From Pandoraea aquatica (GTDB taxonomy: Bacteria; Pseudomonadota; Gammaproteobacteria; Burkholderiales; Burkholderiaceae), in assembly GCF_902459565.1 (NCBI RefSeq), contig NZ_CABPSN010000006.1, forward strand, positions 62,001 to 126,000: DNA of 64,000 nucleotides, in the 5' to 3' direction. Position numbers and translations under genes: made by a program. The notes beneath the pieces are model-generated. The model ran no database searches and had not been told where the DNA came from. It saw only the letters and a list, made by a program, of their open reading frames with translations. Every line of letters starts with the position of its first letter. Position 1 is the stretch's first letter. Below are positions 9,422 through 18,833 of the stretch, one piece after another.

Positions 9422-9650
9422 GAGGCTCCTCGTCGTACAGGGGAACAGGGTGACACTGCTATAGGGCCTGGAGAATCCGGGCAAAGGGAGAAGTATACCG
9501 GGGATTGGCGCGACTTTCCCGACAGGATGGGGGGCGATGGCATAGAATCTCGGGGCATTGCGCGCCGCTCCGTGGTTTCGATCCTCAAAACCAGACGTGG
9601 AAGCGGCATGGCCCTCATCCGCTTCACACTCGCCTCACACGCATCACCCG
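9422..9650. promoter_or_regulatory. Divergent hpnD/hpnC promoter region
   Basis: This 229-bp gap must hold promoters for both squalene-synthesis units. Candidate -10 boxes are TATACT on the minus strand (9492-9497) toward hpnD and TAGAAT on the plus strand (9543-9548) toward hpnC. Neither has a convincing -35 box at the usual spacing, so the assignments are weak. Confidence 0.4.
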
Positions 9651-10505
9651 ATGACTTCCGACGCCAAGATCGAGCATTACGAGAACTTCCCGGTCGCCAG
9701 TGTCCTGCTGCCGCGCGAAATGCGCGCGCCGGTAGGCGTGATCTACAACTTCGCCCGGACTGCCGACGACATCGCCGACGAGGGCGACGCCACCAACACC
9801 GAGCGCCACGCCGGGCTGGCCGCCTATCAGGCCGAACTCGACAAGATCGCCGCCGGGCAGCCGACGTCGCCCGACATGCCGCTGTTCGCCGCCCTCGCCC
9901 AGGTGATCACCGAGCACCAGCTCTCGGTGCAACCGTTCTCCGACCTGCTCTCCGCCTTCGATCAGGACATCGAGACCAAGCGCTACGCCACGTTTGCCGA
10001 CCTGCGCGACTACACGCGCCGCTCGGCCGATCCGGTCGGTCGCATCATGCTCGGCCTGTTCAAGCTCGACACGCCGGAAAACATCGCCTGCTCCGACGAC
10101 ATCTGCTCGGCGTTGCAAGTGATCAACTTCTGGCAGGACGTGGAGGTCGACTGGCGCAAGGCGCGCGTGTATCTGCCGCAGGACGACATGGCCCGCTTCG
10201 GCGTGACGGACGCCGACATCGGCGCGCACAAGTACGACGACAAGTTCCGCGCGCTGATGCGTTACGAAGTCGACTTCGCCCGCAAGATGATGCTGCGCGG
10301 CGCACCGCTGGCGAACCGCGTGCCGGGTCGCTTCGGGCTGGAACTGTGTTGCGTCGTGCACGGCGGCCTGCGCATTCTCGAGATGATCGAAGCCGTCGAC
10401 TACGACGTCTTCCGTCATCGCCCTCAACTGGGCAAGAGCGACGGCATCCGCGTCTTCCTGCGCGGCCTCTGCATGAAGCTGAGCGGCCGGCCGCCGAAAG
10501 CCTGA
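9651..10505 (+). CDS. hpnC: Hydroxysqualene synthase HpnC
   Basis: HpnC converts presqualene diphosphate into hydroxysqualene, the substrate of HpnE. The 284-aa protein is a squalene/phytoene synthase homologue with D39-D43 (TADDIADE) and D163-D167 (WQDVEVDWRKARVYLP). The ATG at 9651 gives the family N-terminus MTSDAKIEHYENFPVAS; no strong ribosome binding site precedes it, and the frame is open upstream to 9558. It diverges from hpnD. Downstream to 10684 I see no gene or clear terminator. Confidence 0.92.
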   Translation: MTSDAKIEHYENFPVASVLLPREMRAPVGVIYNFARTADDIADEGDATNTERHAGLAAYQAELDKIAAGQPTSPDMPLFAALAQVITEHQLSVQPFSDLLSAFDQDIETKRYATFADLRDYTRRSADPVGRIMLGLFKLDTPENIACSDDICSALQVINFWQDVEVDWRKARVYLPQDDMARFGVTDADIGAHKYDDKFRALMRYEVDFARKMMLRGAPLANRVPGRFGLELCCVVHGGLRILEMIEAVDYDVFRHRPQLGKSDGIRVFLRGLCMKLSGRPPKA

Positions 10506-10684
10506 CCCGCTCAGGTTGTTCAGCGCCGTGGCACCACCGAATACCTCGGCGCTGGCGCTTCTCTACCCTCCACGCCTACCTTAACGTGATGGGATAGCGC
10601 GTTCTGCCCGCTGGATGACGAGACGATCTCGTTCAGGTCACCCGCCGCAGAACGCCCGTCCATCCCCTCACGGAGTCCGGGCAC

Positions 10685-11635
10685 GTGAACCTGCCGGCCA
10701 GCTTGCAACGCCTAGCCTCGAACCGTTCGCCGGTGCGCTCGCACGCTGGCGTGCTGTTCGCCATCGTCATCGTGACCTGGGGAGTGAACTGGCCGGTCAG
10801 CAAAGCCCTTCTCGCCCACGTCTCGCCGTGGTGGAGCACTGCGCTTCGTTCGGTCATCGGCATGGCGACGCTGTTCGTCATCTGCGCGCTGAGCCGCCGT
10901 CTCGTGCTGCCGCGCCGGGGCGATTTGCCGGTGATCCTGAGCGTCGGCCTGTTGCACATGACGGCGTTCTCGCTGCTCGTCGCGCTCAGCCTGCAATACG
11001 TCAGCGCCGGACGCTCCGCCGTGCTCGCCTACACCACGCCGCTCTGGGTGATGCCCGCCGCGCGCCTGTGGCTGGGCGAAGCGCTCACCCCGCGACGCCT
11101 GCTCGGGCTGGCGTGCGGCCTGCTCGGCCTGCTGGTGATGTTCAACCCCATCGCGTTCGACTGGCACGACCGCAACGCCATCTTCGGCAATGCGCTCGTG
11201 CTGCTGTCCGCGTTCGTGTGGGCGATCGCCATCGTGCACATGCGCGCGCACCGCTGGGTCAATGGTCCGTTCGAACTCAGCCCGTGGCAGTTGCTGCTCG
11301 CGAGCGTCATGCTGTGCACGATCGCGTTCGTCGTCGATGGCGCACCGCGCGTGACCGGCTGGACCGGATTCGCGGCATTGATGACGTATGGCGGCGTGGT
11401 CGGCGGCGGTATCGCCTACTGGCTGGCCGGTATGGTCACGCGTCAGTTGCCGGCAGGCGTGACGTCGCTCGGCCTGCTCGGTGTGCCCGTGGTCGGCACG
11501 CTGGCGTCGGCGCTGATCCTGCGCGAGTCGCTCGGGCTGGACGTCTGGATTGCCCTCGCCCTGATCGTCGGCGGCATCGCACTGGGCACCGTGCCGCGCG
11601 CTGCGACGCCATGCCGCACCGAAGACCCGGCCTGA
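10685..11635 (+). CDS. DMT-superfamily (EamA) transporter
   Basis: This 316-aa protein is mostly membrane segments, about ten, in two homologous five-helix halves typical of EamA/RhaT drug-metabolite transporters; the first half begins AIVIVTWGVNWPVSK and the second GNALVLLSAFVWAIAIVHMRA. Such proteins usually export amino acids or small metabolites, but the substrate cannot be read from sequence. The start is the GTG at 10685, with GGAG about 10 bp upstream. It lies 179 bp after hpnC and 114 bp before the next gene and may be independently expressed. Confidence 0.85.
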   Translation: MNLPASLQRLASNRSPVRSHAGVLFAIVIVTWGVNWPVSKALLAHVSPWWSTALRSVIGMATLFVICALSRRLVLPRRGDLPVILSVGLLHMTAFSLLVALSLQYVSAGRSAVLAYTTPLWVMPAARLWLGEALTPRRLLGLACGLLGLLVMFNPIAFDWHDRNAIFGNALVLLSAFVWAIAIVHMRAHRWVNGPFELSPWQLLLASVMLCTIAFVVDGAPRVTGWTGFAALMTYGGVVGGGIAYWLAGMVTRQLPAGVTSLGLLGVPVVGTLASALILRESLGLDVWIALALIVGGIALGTVPRAATPCRTEDPA

Positions 11636-11749
11636 GCGCACTCGCGCTTGACCCATCGCAAGAACCGTTCGCGAAGCGAATGCCAGACTGTCGGAACTGC
11701 TGCGCCGCATGCCTTCGTGCGCCGGCAATTTTCGACGAACGGATCTGAC

Positions 11750-12961
11750 ATGAACGAGCAATGGCTGACGCTGGCCGGCCGCCGGCTGGTGCCGGTGGTG
11801 CAAGGCGGCATGGGTATCGGCATCTCCGCGCACCGGCTGGCGGGCACGGTGGCAAAGCACAACGGCATGGGGACGATTGCGAGCATCGACCTGCGTCACC
11901 ATCACCCCGATCTGCTCGCTCAGGTGGCCGGTACACGTGACAAAGCGGCCATCGAAGCCGTCAACCTGATTGCGCTCGACCGCGAAATCCGCGCGGCCAA
12001 GGCGATTGCCGACGGCAACGGTCTCGTGGCGGTCAACGTCATGAAAGCGGTGAGCGCGCATGCGTCGCTCGTGCGTCAGGCCTGCGAGAGCGGTGCCGAC
12101 GCCATCGTCATGGGCGCAGGTCTCCCACTCGACCTGCCCGAACTCACCGCCGCGCATCCGCACATCGCCCTGATCCCGATTCTGTCGGACTCGCGTGGCG
12201 TCAGTCTCGTGCTGCGTAAGTGGATGAAGAAAGGCCGGTTGCCGGACGCCATCGTCATCGAGCACCCGGCGCACGCGGGCGGCCACCTCGGTGCGTCGCG
12301 CATCGAGGATCTGGGCGACGCGCGCTTCTCGTTCGAGCGCGTACTCGCGGAATGCCGCGAGATCTACGCCTCGCTGGACATCGAGTGGACGCAGGTGCCG
12401 CTGATCGTGGCGGGCGGCATTCATCGTCACGAGCAGGTGCGGCACTGGCTCGCGCAAGGTGCTGCGGGCGTGCAACTGGGGACGGCCTTCGCCGTGACCG
12501 AAGAATCCGACGCACATCCCGATTTCAAGCACGTGCTAGCGAGCGCGCGGCCGGAAGACATCGCCGAATTCACCAGTGTCGCGGGGCTGCCCGCGCGAGC
12601 AGTGCTCACGCCGTGGCTCAAGAAGTACCTGTCACGTGAGACGGCCTTGCAGGCGAAGGCGAAAGTGCGTGAGTGTCTGGAGGGATTCGATTGCTTACAG
12701 GCATGCGGCTTGCGCGATGGCGTCGCGCGTATCGGTCAGTTCTGCATCGACCTGAAGCTTGCTCAAGCTGTGCGTGGCGACGTGGCGCGCGGCCTCTTCT
12801 TCCGGGGTCGCGACCCGCTGCCGTTCGGTGAGCGCATTCGTCCGGTAGCGGACTTGATGCGCTACTTGCTGACGGGCGAATTACCGGAGGACGTCCGCTC
12901 AGCCATCCGCTTGTCGAAAAACGCCGCGAGCGCCGGGTCGTTCACCTTGAGATCGAACTGA
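11750..12961 (+). CDS. NAD(P)H-dependent flavin oxidoreductase / nitronate monooxygenase family
   Basis: This 403-aa TIM-barrel flavoprotein belongs to the 2-nitropropane dioxygenase/YrpB group. Visible motifs are the N-terminal VVQGGMGIGIS, the FMN/active-site segment IEHPAHAGGHLGAS (His179 in the catalytic-His region), VAGGI and VQLGTAFAVTEES. The product may oxidise alkyl nitronates or act as an NAD(P)H:quinone/flavin reductase; these cannot be separated by sequence. I used the ATG at 11750, where conserved sequence begins; the frame is open upstream to 11648. Its last 100 bp overlap the 3' end of the convergent gene. Confidence 0.85.
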   Translation: MNEQWLTLAGRRLVPVVQGGMGIGISAHRLAGTVAKHNGMGTIASIDLRHHHPDLLAQVAGTRDKAAIEAVNLIALDREIRAAKAIADGNGLVAVNVMKAVSAHASLVRQACESGADAIVMGAGLPLDLPELTAAHPHIALIPILSDSRGVSLVLRKWMKKGRLPDAIVIEHPAHAGGHLGASRIEDLGDARFSFERVLAECREIYASLDIEWTQVPLIVAGGIHRHEQVRHWLAQGAAGVQLGTAFAVTEESDAHPDFKHVLASARPEDIAEFTSVAGLPARAVLTPWLKKYLSRETALQAKAKVRECLEGFDCLQACGLRDGVARIGQFCIDLKLAQAVRGDVARGLFFRGRDPLPFGERIRPVADLMRYLLTGELPEDVRSAIRLSKNAASAGSFTLRSN

Positions 12962-13428
12962 CGCTCGTCCACCGCGTTGAAATAGCCGTCGCACATCTCG
13001 GCTTTGGCGGATTGCGTCGGCTGATCGTCGATGGTGTTCGAGTACACGACGAACTGGCGTTCGACGAGCTTCGGAAACTCGTTGGTCAGGAGATCGTCGA
13101 AGCGCTGACGTGCCTCGGGGTCGGTGTAGACGGCACGGAGTTCGTCGCGCACGCGCTGGCCCTCGGTGAGATAGTCGCGATGCCGCGCCTGCCACGCGCG
13201 CAACGCGGCGTTGCCGTGCGCCTTGGTCGCCTCGCTATACAACCCACACTTCTGCACAAGCCGGTCGAGCACCTGACCGACGCCCTCGGGCGACGCAATC
13301 GCCGCGCCCATCAACTCAGCGTCGTTCTTGTATTGCGGCGGTTGCGCGAGCGCCACCGTCGTCCAGACAAGCGCCGTACCCGCCAAGGTGCAGGCGAAAA
13401 GGCGTCGCAATGCGTTGCCAGATAGCAT
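12862..13428 (-). CDS. Secreted protein of unknown function
   Basis: This 188-aa product has a clear Sec signal peptide (basic start, hydrophobic core, cleavage near VALA-QPPQ, about residue 29). The mature part is charged and mostly helical, with two Cys residues (in KCGLYSE and EMCDGYF) that could form a periplasmic disulfide. I do not recognise a named domain. It converges with the flavin oxidoreductase gene and overlaps its final 100 bp. The protein-like composition and signal peptide argue that it is real. Confidence 0.7.
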   Translation of the reverse strand: MLSGNALRRLFACTLAGTALVWTTVALAQPPQYKNDAELMGAAIASPEGVGQVLDRLVQKCGLYSEATKAHGNAALRAWQARHRDYLTEGQRVRDELRAVYTDPEARQRFDDLLTNEFPKLVERQFVVYSNTIDDQPTQSAKAEMCDGYFNAVDERQFDLKVNDPALAAFFDKRMAERTSSGNSPVSK

Positions 13429-13581
13429 GATTGCCGGATCAAAAAGATGGCGGGCTCGGAAGGCCCCGCTCTTGGAGATTTCGCATCGGCCACAATGTCG
13501 ATGGGAGCATCTTAGCCGAAGTTAGTGACAGCCGACGGTTCGCCGTCGACATCTCCGGATCAGACCGGCATCAGACGGATA

Positions 13582-14508
13582 TCAAACCGACGAAGCCACC
13601 GGACAGGCGTCAGGCCCGAGCTTCTCGACCATGTAGCGCACGAAGTCGTCGAGCTTCGACGACACATAGCGCCCCGCCAGATGCACGAGATGCATCGGCT
13701 CGCTCAATTGCGCTTGCGCTTCGAGCACACGCACTAGGCGTCCGGCCTCCACCTCAGGCGCGAGCAGATACTCGGGCAACAGCGCGATGCCCATGCCGTG
13801 CACCGCCGCCTGAAGCTGCGCGAGCGGATTGTGCGCGATGAGACGAACATCGCCCGACGCCCCGGCAGGCGCAAACTCCCAGCGCCCCAGCACCTCGTCG
13901 TAACGAAAGCCCAGACAGTCGTGCCCGGCCAGATCGGCGGGCTGACGGGGCACACCGCGTCGCGCGAGATAGCCGGGCGACGCGCACGCCACGCGCGTCA
14001 CGCCACGCAACGTGTGCGCGACCAGCCCCGGTTCGGGATTACCGCCCGCTTGAAACGCGGCGTGAATGCCCTCCTCCTCCAGATCGACGGCCCGGTCCTT
14101 GAGCGCAAGGTCGAGCGCCACGTCCGGATGCGTCTGCAAGTACTCCGCAAAGATCGGCATGAGCAGATGCGAGCCGACAGTGGTGGGCGCGCTCACGCGA
14201 ATCTGACCGACGGGCCGTGAGATCGCCGACGCGAGCAACGCGCCCGCAGGACGGCCGTCGCCCAAAGCGTCGGCCGTCTCGACCCGCGCGAGCACTTCGG
14301 CACACTCGGTGTAGTAGCGCTCGCCGAGTTCGGTGGGCACCTGACGCCGCCCGCTACGGCGCAGCAACGGCTGGCCGAGCCGGGCTTCGAGCGCCTGCAC
14401 GTGGCGCGTGGCCGTCACGGCCGACATGCCACAGGCCGCCGCACCGGCAGACAGGCTGCCGGCGCGCACGACCTGCACGAACACCTCCATGCATTTGAGG
14501 CGGTCCAT
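13582..14508 (-). CDS. LysR-family transcriptional regulator
   Basis: This 308-aa protein has an N-terminal winged HTH (about residues 1-60; MEVFVQVVRAGSLSAGAAACGMSAVTATRHVQALEARLG) and a LysR effector domain (about 95-300). The ATG lies only 2 bp after the cyoD stop on the same strand, so it is probably the last gene of the cyoABCD operon, an unusual place for a LysR regulator, which more often diverges from its target. It could control the oxidase operon or an unlinked set. The effector is unknown. Confidence 0.88.
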   Translation of the reverse strand: MDRLKCMEVFVQVVRAGSLSAGAAACGMSAVTATRHVQALEARLGQPLLRRSGRRQVPTELGERYYTECAEVLARVETADALGDGRPAGALLASAISRPVGQIRVSAPTTVGSHLLMPIFAEYLQTHPDVALDLALKDRAVDLEEEGIHAAFQAGGNPEPGLVAHTLRGVTRVACASPGYLARRGVPRQPADLAGHDCLGFRYDEVLGRWEFAPAGASGDVRLIAHNPLAQLQAAVHGMGIALLPEYLLAPEVEAGRLVRVLEAQAQLSEPMHLVHLAGRYVSSKLDDFVRYMVEKLGPDACPVASSV

Positions 14509-14510
14509 GG

Positions 14511-14882
14511 TCAGTCGCGCAGCTTCGCCCGGTCGATGGACATGTGTGTCGGCATCATGTTGTTGTTGGCGTTATGCATCACCCACAACGAACCCGCGAC
14601 GATGATCGCAATCAGCCCGGCCGTGCACAGGAAGATGGCCGAGTTCTGACGCTGGCTGCGCTTCGCGCCGATGTGCAGGAAGTACACCAATTGCACCACC
14701 AGCTGCGCCACACACAGCACGACGATGGTGGCCAACCCCCAGCCCGACGGCACGAGCTTGAGCATGACCGCGCCGAACGACGCGAACGTCAGCACCAGCG
14801 ACAGAAAGAACCCGACGATGTAATCGCGCAGATGACTCTGCGAGGCGTACGCGCCGTGGTCGTGAACTTGCGCGCTCGTCAT
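14511..14882 (-). CDS. cyoD: Cytochrome bo3 quinol oxidase subunit IV
   Basis: CyoD is a 123-aa accessory subunit of cytochrome bo3 with three membrane helices (around residues 21-42, 50-72 and 82-104) and the family motif VQLVYFLHI. It helps assembly of subunit I. The ATG at 14882 overlaps the cyoC stop by 4 bp (ATGA), which decides this start over the in-frame upstream extension that would run back into cyoC. Confidence 0.93.
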   Translation of the reverse strand: MTSAQVHDHGAYASQSHLRDYIVGFFLSLVLTFASFGAVMLKLVPSGWGLATIVVLCVAQLVVQLVYFLHIGAKRSQRQNSAIFLCTAGLIAIIVAGSLWVMHNANNNMMPTHMSIDRAKLRD

Positions 14883-15514
14883 ACGAACTCCCGCAGATAG
14901 ACGAAGGTGAAGACACAGATCCAGACGAGATCCAGAAAGTGCCAGAACAGGCTCAGGCATTGCAGACGACGACGCACCACCGGATCGAAGCCGAAGCGGT
15001 CGATCTGATGGATCATCACCGCAAGCCACAGCAAGCCGCACGTGACGTGCAGACCGTGCGTGCCCACCAGCGTGAAGAACGCCGAAAGGAACGCGCTGCG
15101 CCCCGGGCCTGCGCCTTCGTGCAGCAGTGCCGAGAACTCATAGATTTCCATCGAGACGAACGCCGCGCCGAGTGCGAACGTAATCCAGAGCCAGCGCTGG
15201 ACGACGCCCTCGTTGCCCGGACGCATCGACAGCGACGCCAGCCCGAACGTGAAGCTCGAGAGCAACAGCAGCATCGTTTCGCCGAGCACGAACGGCAGCT
15301 CGAACAGTTCGCGGCCGGTCGGCCCGCCGGCCGTGTTCGCCGCGAGCACGCCGAACGTCGCGAACAGCACGCAGAAGATGAGACAGTCGCTCATCAGGTA
15401 GATCCAGAAGCCGAGCGTCGTCGTGGCGCCGGCGTCATGGTGCCCGTGAGCGTGGGCGTCGGCGCCGGCGGCAGCGCCGTGACCGTGTGAAGTATGAATA
15501 GATGCCGAGGACAT
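14879..15514 (-). CDS. cyoC: Cytochrome bo3 quinol oxidase subunit III
   Basis: CyoC is a 211-aa subunit with five membrane helices of the haem-copper oxidase subunit III family ([52 protein letters not shown]). The start ATG at 15514 overlaps the cyoB stop by one base (TGATG). The cytoplasmic N-terminus holds seven histidines within the first 26 residues, which is unusual for this subunit and could bind metal. Confidence 0.94.
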   Translation of the reverse strand: MSSASIHTSHGHGAAAGADAHAHGHHDAGATTTLGFWIYLMSDCLIFCVLFATFGVLAANTAGGPTGRELFELPFVLGETMLLLLSSFTFGLASLSMRPGNEGVVQRWLWITFALGAAFVSMEIYEFSALLHEGAGPGRSAFLSAFFTLVGTHGLHVTCGLLWLAVMIHQIDRFGFDPVVRRRLQCLSLFWHFLDLVWICVFTFVYLREFV

Positions 15515-17520
15515 CAGGCGGCCTTTTGCAGGGATTGATGCGCGCGATGCGCGGCACGCAGGTCGGCAAAGCGGGCGTTTTCGATACGCTCCACTTCGGC
15601 CGCCGGCACGTAGTAATCGACGTCGCGGTCGTAGGTGCGCCACAGGAACGTGGCAATCGTCGCGATCAGGCTCGCACCGGCCAGCCACCAGATGTGCCAG
15701 ATCAGCGCGAAGCACATCACGAAGCTGAACGCCGAGACGATGAACCCGGTGCCGGTATTACGCGGCATATGGATATCTTCGTAGTGCGTCGGCTGCACGT
15801 AGGCGAGGCCGCGCTCCTTGTCGTCCCAATGCTGCTCCAGCGAATCGATGTGCGGCACGTGCGCGAAGTTGTAGAACGGCGCGGGCGAAGACGTCGCCCA
15901 TTCCAGGCTGCGCGCGTCCCACGGATCGCCCGTGAGGTCGCGGTTGGCGTTGCGATCGCGAATGCTCACGACCAGTTGCACGCCGAAGGACAGAATGCCC
16001 AGACCGATCACCGCAGCACCGACCGCCGCCACGATGAGGTACGGCTGCCAGTCGGCTTGCACGTAGTGGTTCATGCGGCGCGTCATGCCCTTGAAGCCGA
16101 GCACGTACAGCGGCATGAACGCGAGGTAGAAGCCGATCAGCCAGCAGGCAAACGAGAACTTGCCCCAACGTTCGTTGAGCGTGAAACCGAAGACCTTCGG
16201 GAACCAGAACGTAATGCCGGCGAGGCAGCCGAACACCACACCGCCGATGATCACGTTGTGGAAGTGCGCCACGAGGAACAGCGAGTTGTGCAGCACGAAG
16301 TCCGCGCCCGGCACGGCCAGCAGCACGCCGGTCATGCCGCCGATGGCGAACGTCACCATGAAGCCGATGGTCCAGAGCGTGGCCGAGTGGTAACGGATAC
16401 GGCCCTGATACATCGTGAACAGCCAGTTGAACAGCTTCACGCCGGTGGGGATCGAGATGATCGTCGTCATGATGCCGAAGAAGGCATTGACGTTCGCGCC
16501 CGAGCCCATCGTGAAGAAGTGGTGAAGCCAGACGAAGAACGACAGAATGCCGATCGACGACGTGGCGTAGACCATCGACTTGTAGCCGAACAGCGGCTTG
16601 CGCGAGAACGTGGCGATGATTTCCGAGAACGCACCGAACGCCGGCAGAATCAGGATGTACACCTCCGGGTGGCCCCAGATCCAGATCAGGTTCACGTACA
16701 TCATGGCGTTGCCGCCGAGTTCGTTCGTGAAGAAGTGCATGCCGAGGTAACGGTCGGCGGTGAGCAGCGCGAGCGTGGCGGTCAGCACCGGGAACACGGC
16801 AACGATCAGGATGTTGGTGATCAGCGCGGTCCACGTGAACACCGGCATCTTCATCAGGTTCATGCCCGGCGCACGCATGCGCAGGATCGTGACGATGAAG
16901 TTGATGCCGGTGAGCGTCGTGCCCAGCCCCGATATCTGCAACGACCAGATGTAGTAATCCACCCCGACCGTCGGGCTATACCCCAGCTCCGAGAGCGGCG
17001 GATAGGCGACCCAGCCCGTCGCGGCGAAATCGCCGACGAACATCGACATCATGACGAGCACCGCGCCCATGGCCGAGAGCCAGAACGACAGCGAGTTGAC
17101 GAACGGGAACGCCACGTCGCGCGCACCGATCTGCAACGGCACGATCACGTTCATCAGGCCCAGCACCAGCGGCGTGGCCACGAAGAAGATCATGATGACG
17201 CCGTGCGCCGTGAAAATCTGGTCGTAGTGATGCGGCGGCAGATAGCCCGCTTCGCCACCGGCGGCGATGGCTTGCTGCGCGCGCATCATGATCGCGTCGG
17301 CAAAGCCGCGCAGCATCATGACGAGCGCGAGGATGATGTACATGACACCAATGCGCTTGTGGTCGACGGAGGTGATCCACTCCGTCCAGAGATAGCCCCA
17401 CTTCTTGAAGTACGTGATGGCGCCGAGCAGCGCCGCGCCGCCCAGCAGCACGACAACGAGCGTGCCCATGATGATGGGCTCGTGCAGTGGGATGGCGTCG
17501 AGATCGAGTTTTCCGAACAT
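15514..17520 (-). CDS. cyoB: Cytochrome bo3 quinol oxidase subunit I
   Basis: CyoB is the catalytic, proton-pumping subunit that oxidises ubiquinol and reduces oxygen to water. The 668-aa sequence keeps Escherichia coli numbering at key sites: haem b ligands H106 and H421, haem o3 ligand H419, CuB ligands H284, H333 and H334, the H284-Y288 pair in [10 protein letters not shown]-channel T359/K362 and D-channel entry D135. The ubiquinol-site residues R71, D75, H98 and Q101 are also present, which supports quinol rather than cytochrome c as donor. It lies 3 bp after cyoA. No cyoE (haem O synthase) is in the window. Confidence 0.97.
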   Translation of the reverse strand: MFGKLDLDAIPLHEPIIMGTLVVVLLGGAALLGAITYFKKWGYLWTEWITSVDHKRIGVMYIILALVMMLRGFADAIMMRAQQAIAAGGEAGYLPPHHYDQIFTAHGVIMIFFVATPLVLGLMNVIVPLQIGARDVAFPFVNSLSFWLSAMGAVLVMMSMFVGDFAATGWVAYPPLSELGYSPTVGVDYYIWSLQISGLGTTLTGINFIVTILRMRAPGMNLMKMPVFTWTALITNILIVAVFPVLTATLALLTADRYLGMHFFTNELGGNAMMYVNLIWIWGHPEVYILILPAFGAFSEIIATFSRKPLFGYKSMVYATSSIGILSFFVWLHHFFTMGSGANVNAFFGIMTTIISIPTGVKLFNWLFTMYQGRIRYHSATLWTIGFMVTFAIGGMTGVLLAVPGADFVLHNSLFLVAHFHNVIIGGVVFGCLAGITFWFPKVFGFTLNERWGKFSFACWLIGFYLAFMPLYVLGFKGMTRRMNHYVQADWQPYLIVAAVGAAVIGLGILSFGVQLVVSIRDRNANRDLTGDPWDARSLEWATSSPAPFYNFAHVPHIDSLEQHWDDKERGLAYVQPTHYEDIHMPRNTGTGFIVSAFSFVMCFALIWHIWWLAGASLIATIATFLWRTYDRDVDYYVPAAEVERIENARFADLRAAHRAHQSLQKAA

Positions 17521-17523
17521 GAC

Positions 17524-18600
17524 TTACTCCGTGAGCGCGCGCTGCGATGCGGGTTGTGCACCGGCCTCGCGCTCGGGACGCTGCGCGAGGAGCGCGCGGC
17601 TGTCCAGTTGGCCGTCCACGCGGCAATTGGCGGCGGCGATGATGTCGTCGATGGCGCTGTTGCCCGAGACACGCATGCCTTGCGTTCCTCCGTCCATCGG
17701 CCCCATGTACTTGCCGACGACCGCGTCGAACAGGCCCGGCATGACGTTGGCGTAGATGGCGACCGGCGCAGCAGTGCCCGGCTGTTCGAGCTTCACGTAG
17801 GTCGGTGCGTCGAGCGTGTCGGGCACGGCCTGCGCTTCCTTGACCCACTTGTCGAAGTCGCCCTGCGACGTGACGTGCGCCTTGAAGTGCATATCGGAGA
17901 AGCCCGGGCCGCTATAGGCAGACGACATCCCCGCGTAAGTACCGGTCTCGTTGGCGATCAGGTGCAGCTTGGTCTGCATGCCCGACATCGCGTAGACCAT
18001 GCTGCCCAGTTGCGGGATGAAGAACGCATTCATCAGCGACTCGGCCGTGATCTTGAACTCCACGGGCGTGTCGACCGGCAGCACCAGCTTGTTGACGGTG
18101 GCGACCTTGTAGTCCGGGTAGATGAAGAGCCACTTCCAGTTCAGCGCCACGACCTCCACACGCACCGGCGGCTTGTCGGTGGCAATGGGTTCGATGGGCT
18201 GGTAGGGATCGAGTTTGTGCGTCGTCTCCCAGATCATCACGGCAAGCGCCACGACGATGATCACGGGAATCGTCCACACGACGACTTCGATCTTGGTGGA
18301 GTGCGACCACTTCGGCGAGTAGGTCGCCGCGGTGTTGGTCTCGCGGTAGCGCCAGAAGAACACAAGCGTGAGCACGATGACCGGGATCACGACAAGCAAC
18401 ATGACGCCGAGCGCGATCAGGATCAGGTGCTTTTCCTGCTCGCCGACACTGCCTTTGGGGTCAAGCAGCTCCATCGTGCAGCCGCTCATGGGCACCATCG
18501 CTGCCGCAGCGGCGACGCGCGCACACCACGTGCGCCAACGCGCGCCGGGTGTCGTGTCTGCCCTGCCTCTGCGGGTGGGCGAGACGTTATGCATGGACAT
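17524..18600 (-). CDS. cyoA: Cytochrome bo3 quinol oxidase subunit II
   Basis: CyoA is a 358-aa lipoprotein subunit. It has a signal peptide with lipobox PMSGC (Cys41), two membrane helices (about residues 58-82 and 104-124) and a periplasmic cupredoxin domain. The CuA ligands of cytochrome c oxidases are absent: the loop reads AYSGPGFSDMHFK, as expected for a quinol oxidase. The ATG at 18600 has AGAGG at a 6-bp distance; Met3 is an alternative. First gene of cyoABCD-lysR. Confidence 0.95.
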   Translation of the reverse strand: MSMHNVSPTRRGRADTTPGARWRTWCARVAAAAAMVPMSGCTMELLDPKGSVGEQEKHLILIALGVMLLVVIPVIVLTLVFFWRYRETNTAATYSPKWSHSTKIEVVVWTIPVIIVVALAVMIWETTHKLDPYQPIEPIATDKPPVRVEVVALNWKWLFIYPDYKVATVNKLVLPVDTPVEFKITAESLMNAFFIPQLGSMVYAMSGMQTKLHLIANETGTYAGMSSAYSGPGFSDMHFKAHVTSQGDFDKWVKEAQAVPDTLDAPTYVKLEQPGTAAPVAIYANVMPGLFDAVVGKYMGPMDGGTQGMRVSGNSAIDDIIAAANCRVDGQLDSRALLAQRPEREAGAQPASQRALTE

Positions 18601-18611
18601 CTTAAGCCTCT

Positions 18612-18667
18612 ATGTATGGATACACTATTTGCGTGACGAATGCTACGCATGTACATATTCCATACAT
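18612..18667 (-). promoter_or_regulatory. Inverted repeat in the cyoA promoter region
   Basis: A 9-bp perfect inverted repeat, ATGTATGGA (18612-18620) and TCCATACAT (18659-18667), is separated by 38 bp that also contain the palindrome ATGTACAT (18649-18656). One arm lies right next to the cyoA ribosome binding site and the other about 60 bp upstream of the start codon, as expected for paired operator sites controlling cyoABCD. I could not fix a -10/-35 pair or name the regulator. Confidence 0.5.
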
Positions 18668-18742
18668 CGCGACATAATGACGCACTCGGGAACTGAGGTT
18701 TCGCGCGTCGAATTCATCGTTAAGCGATGCCGCGCCAAATGC

Positions 18743-18777
18743 AAAAACGCCAGAAATGGCAAATTCCTGGCGTTTTT
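18743..18777. terminator. Intrinsic terminator downstream of the autotransporter gene
   Basis: An 11-bp inverted repeat (AAAAACGCCAG at 18743-18753, CTGGCGTTTTT at 18767-18777) with flanking A/T tracts forms a hairpin about 57 bp after the autotransporter stop codon, upstream of the cyo promoter region. It would insulate the cyo operon from read-through. Confidence 0.85.
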
Positions 18778-18833
18778 CGGTCTTTCCGGTGACATCCCTG
18801 CCTATCACTTCGATACCGATGTAATTACATACA

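Noticed and set aside
15502-18636. 1,044-codon open frame on the plus strand opposite cyoABC
   Set aside because: It mirrors the high-GC third-position bias of the cyo genes, its Arg/His-rich translation has no domain features, and the minus-strand genes are certain.
18602-18808. 68-codon minus-strand frame upstream of cyoA
   Set aside because: It covers the terminator and promoter elements and has no ribosome binding site or conserved motif.
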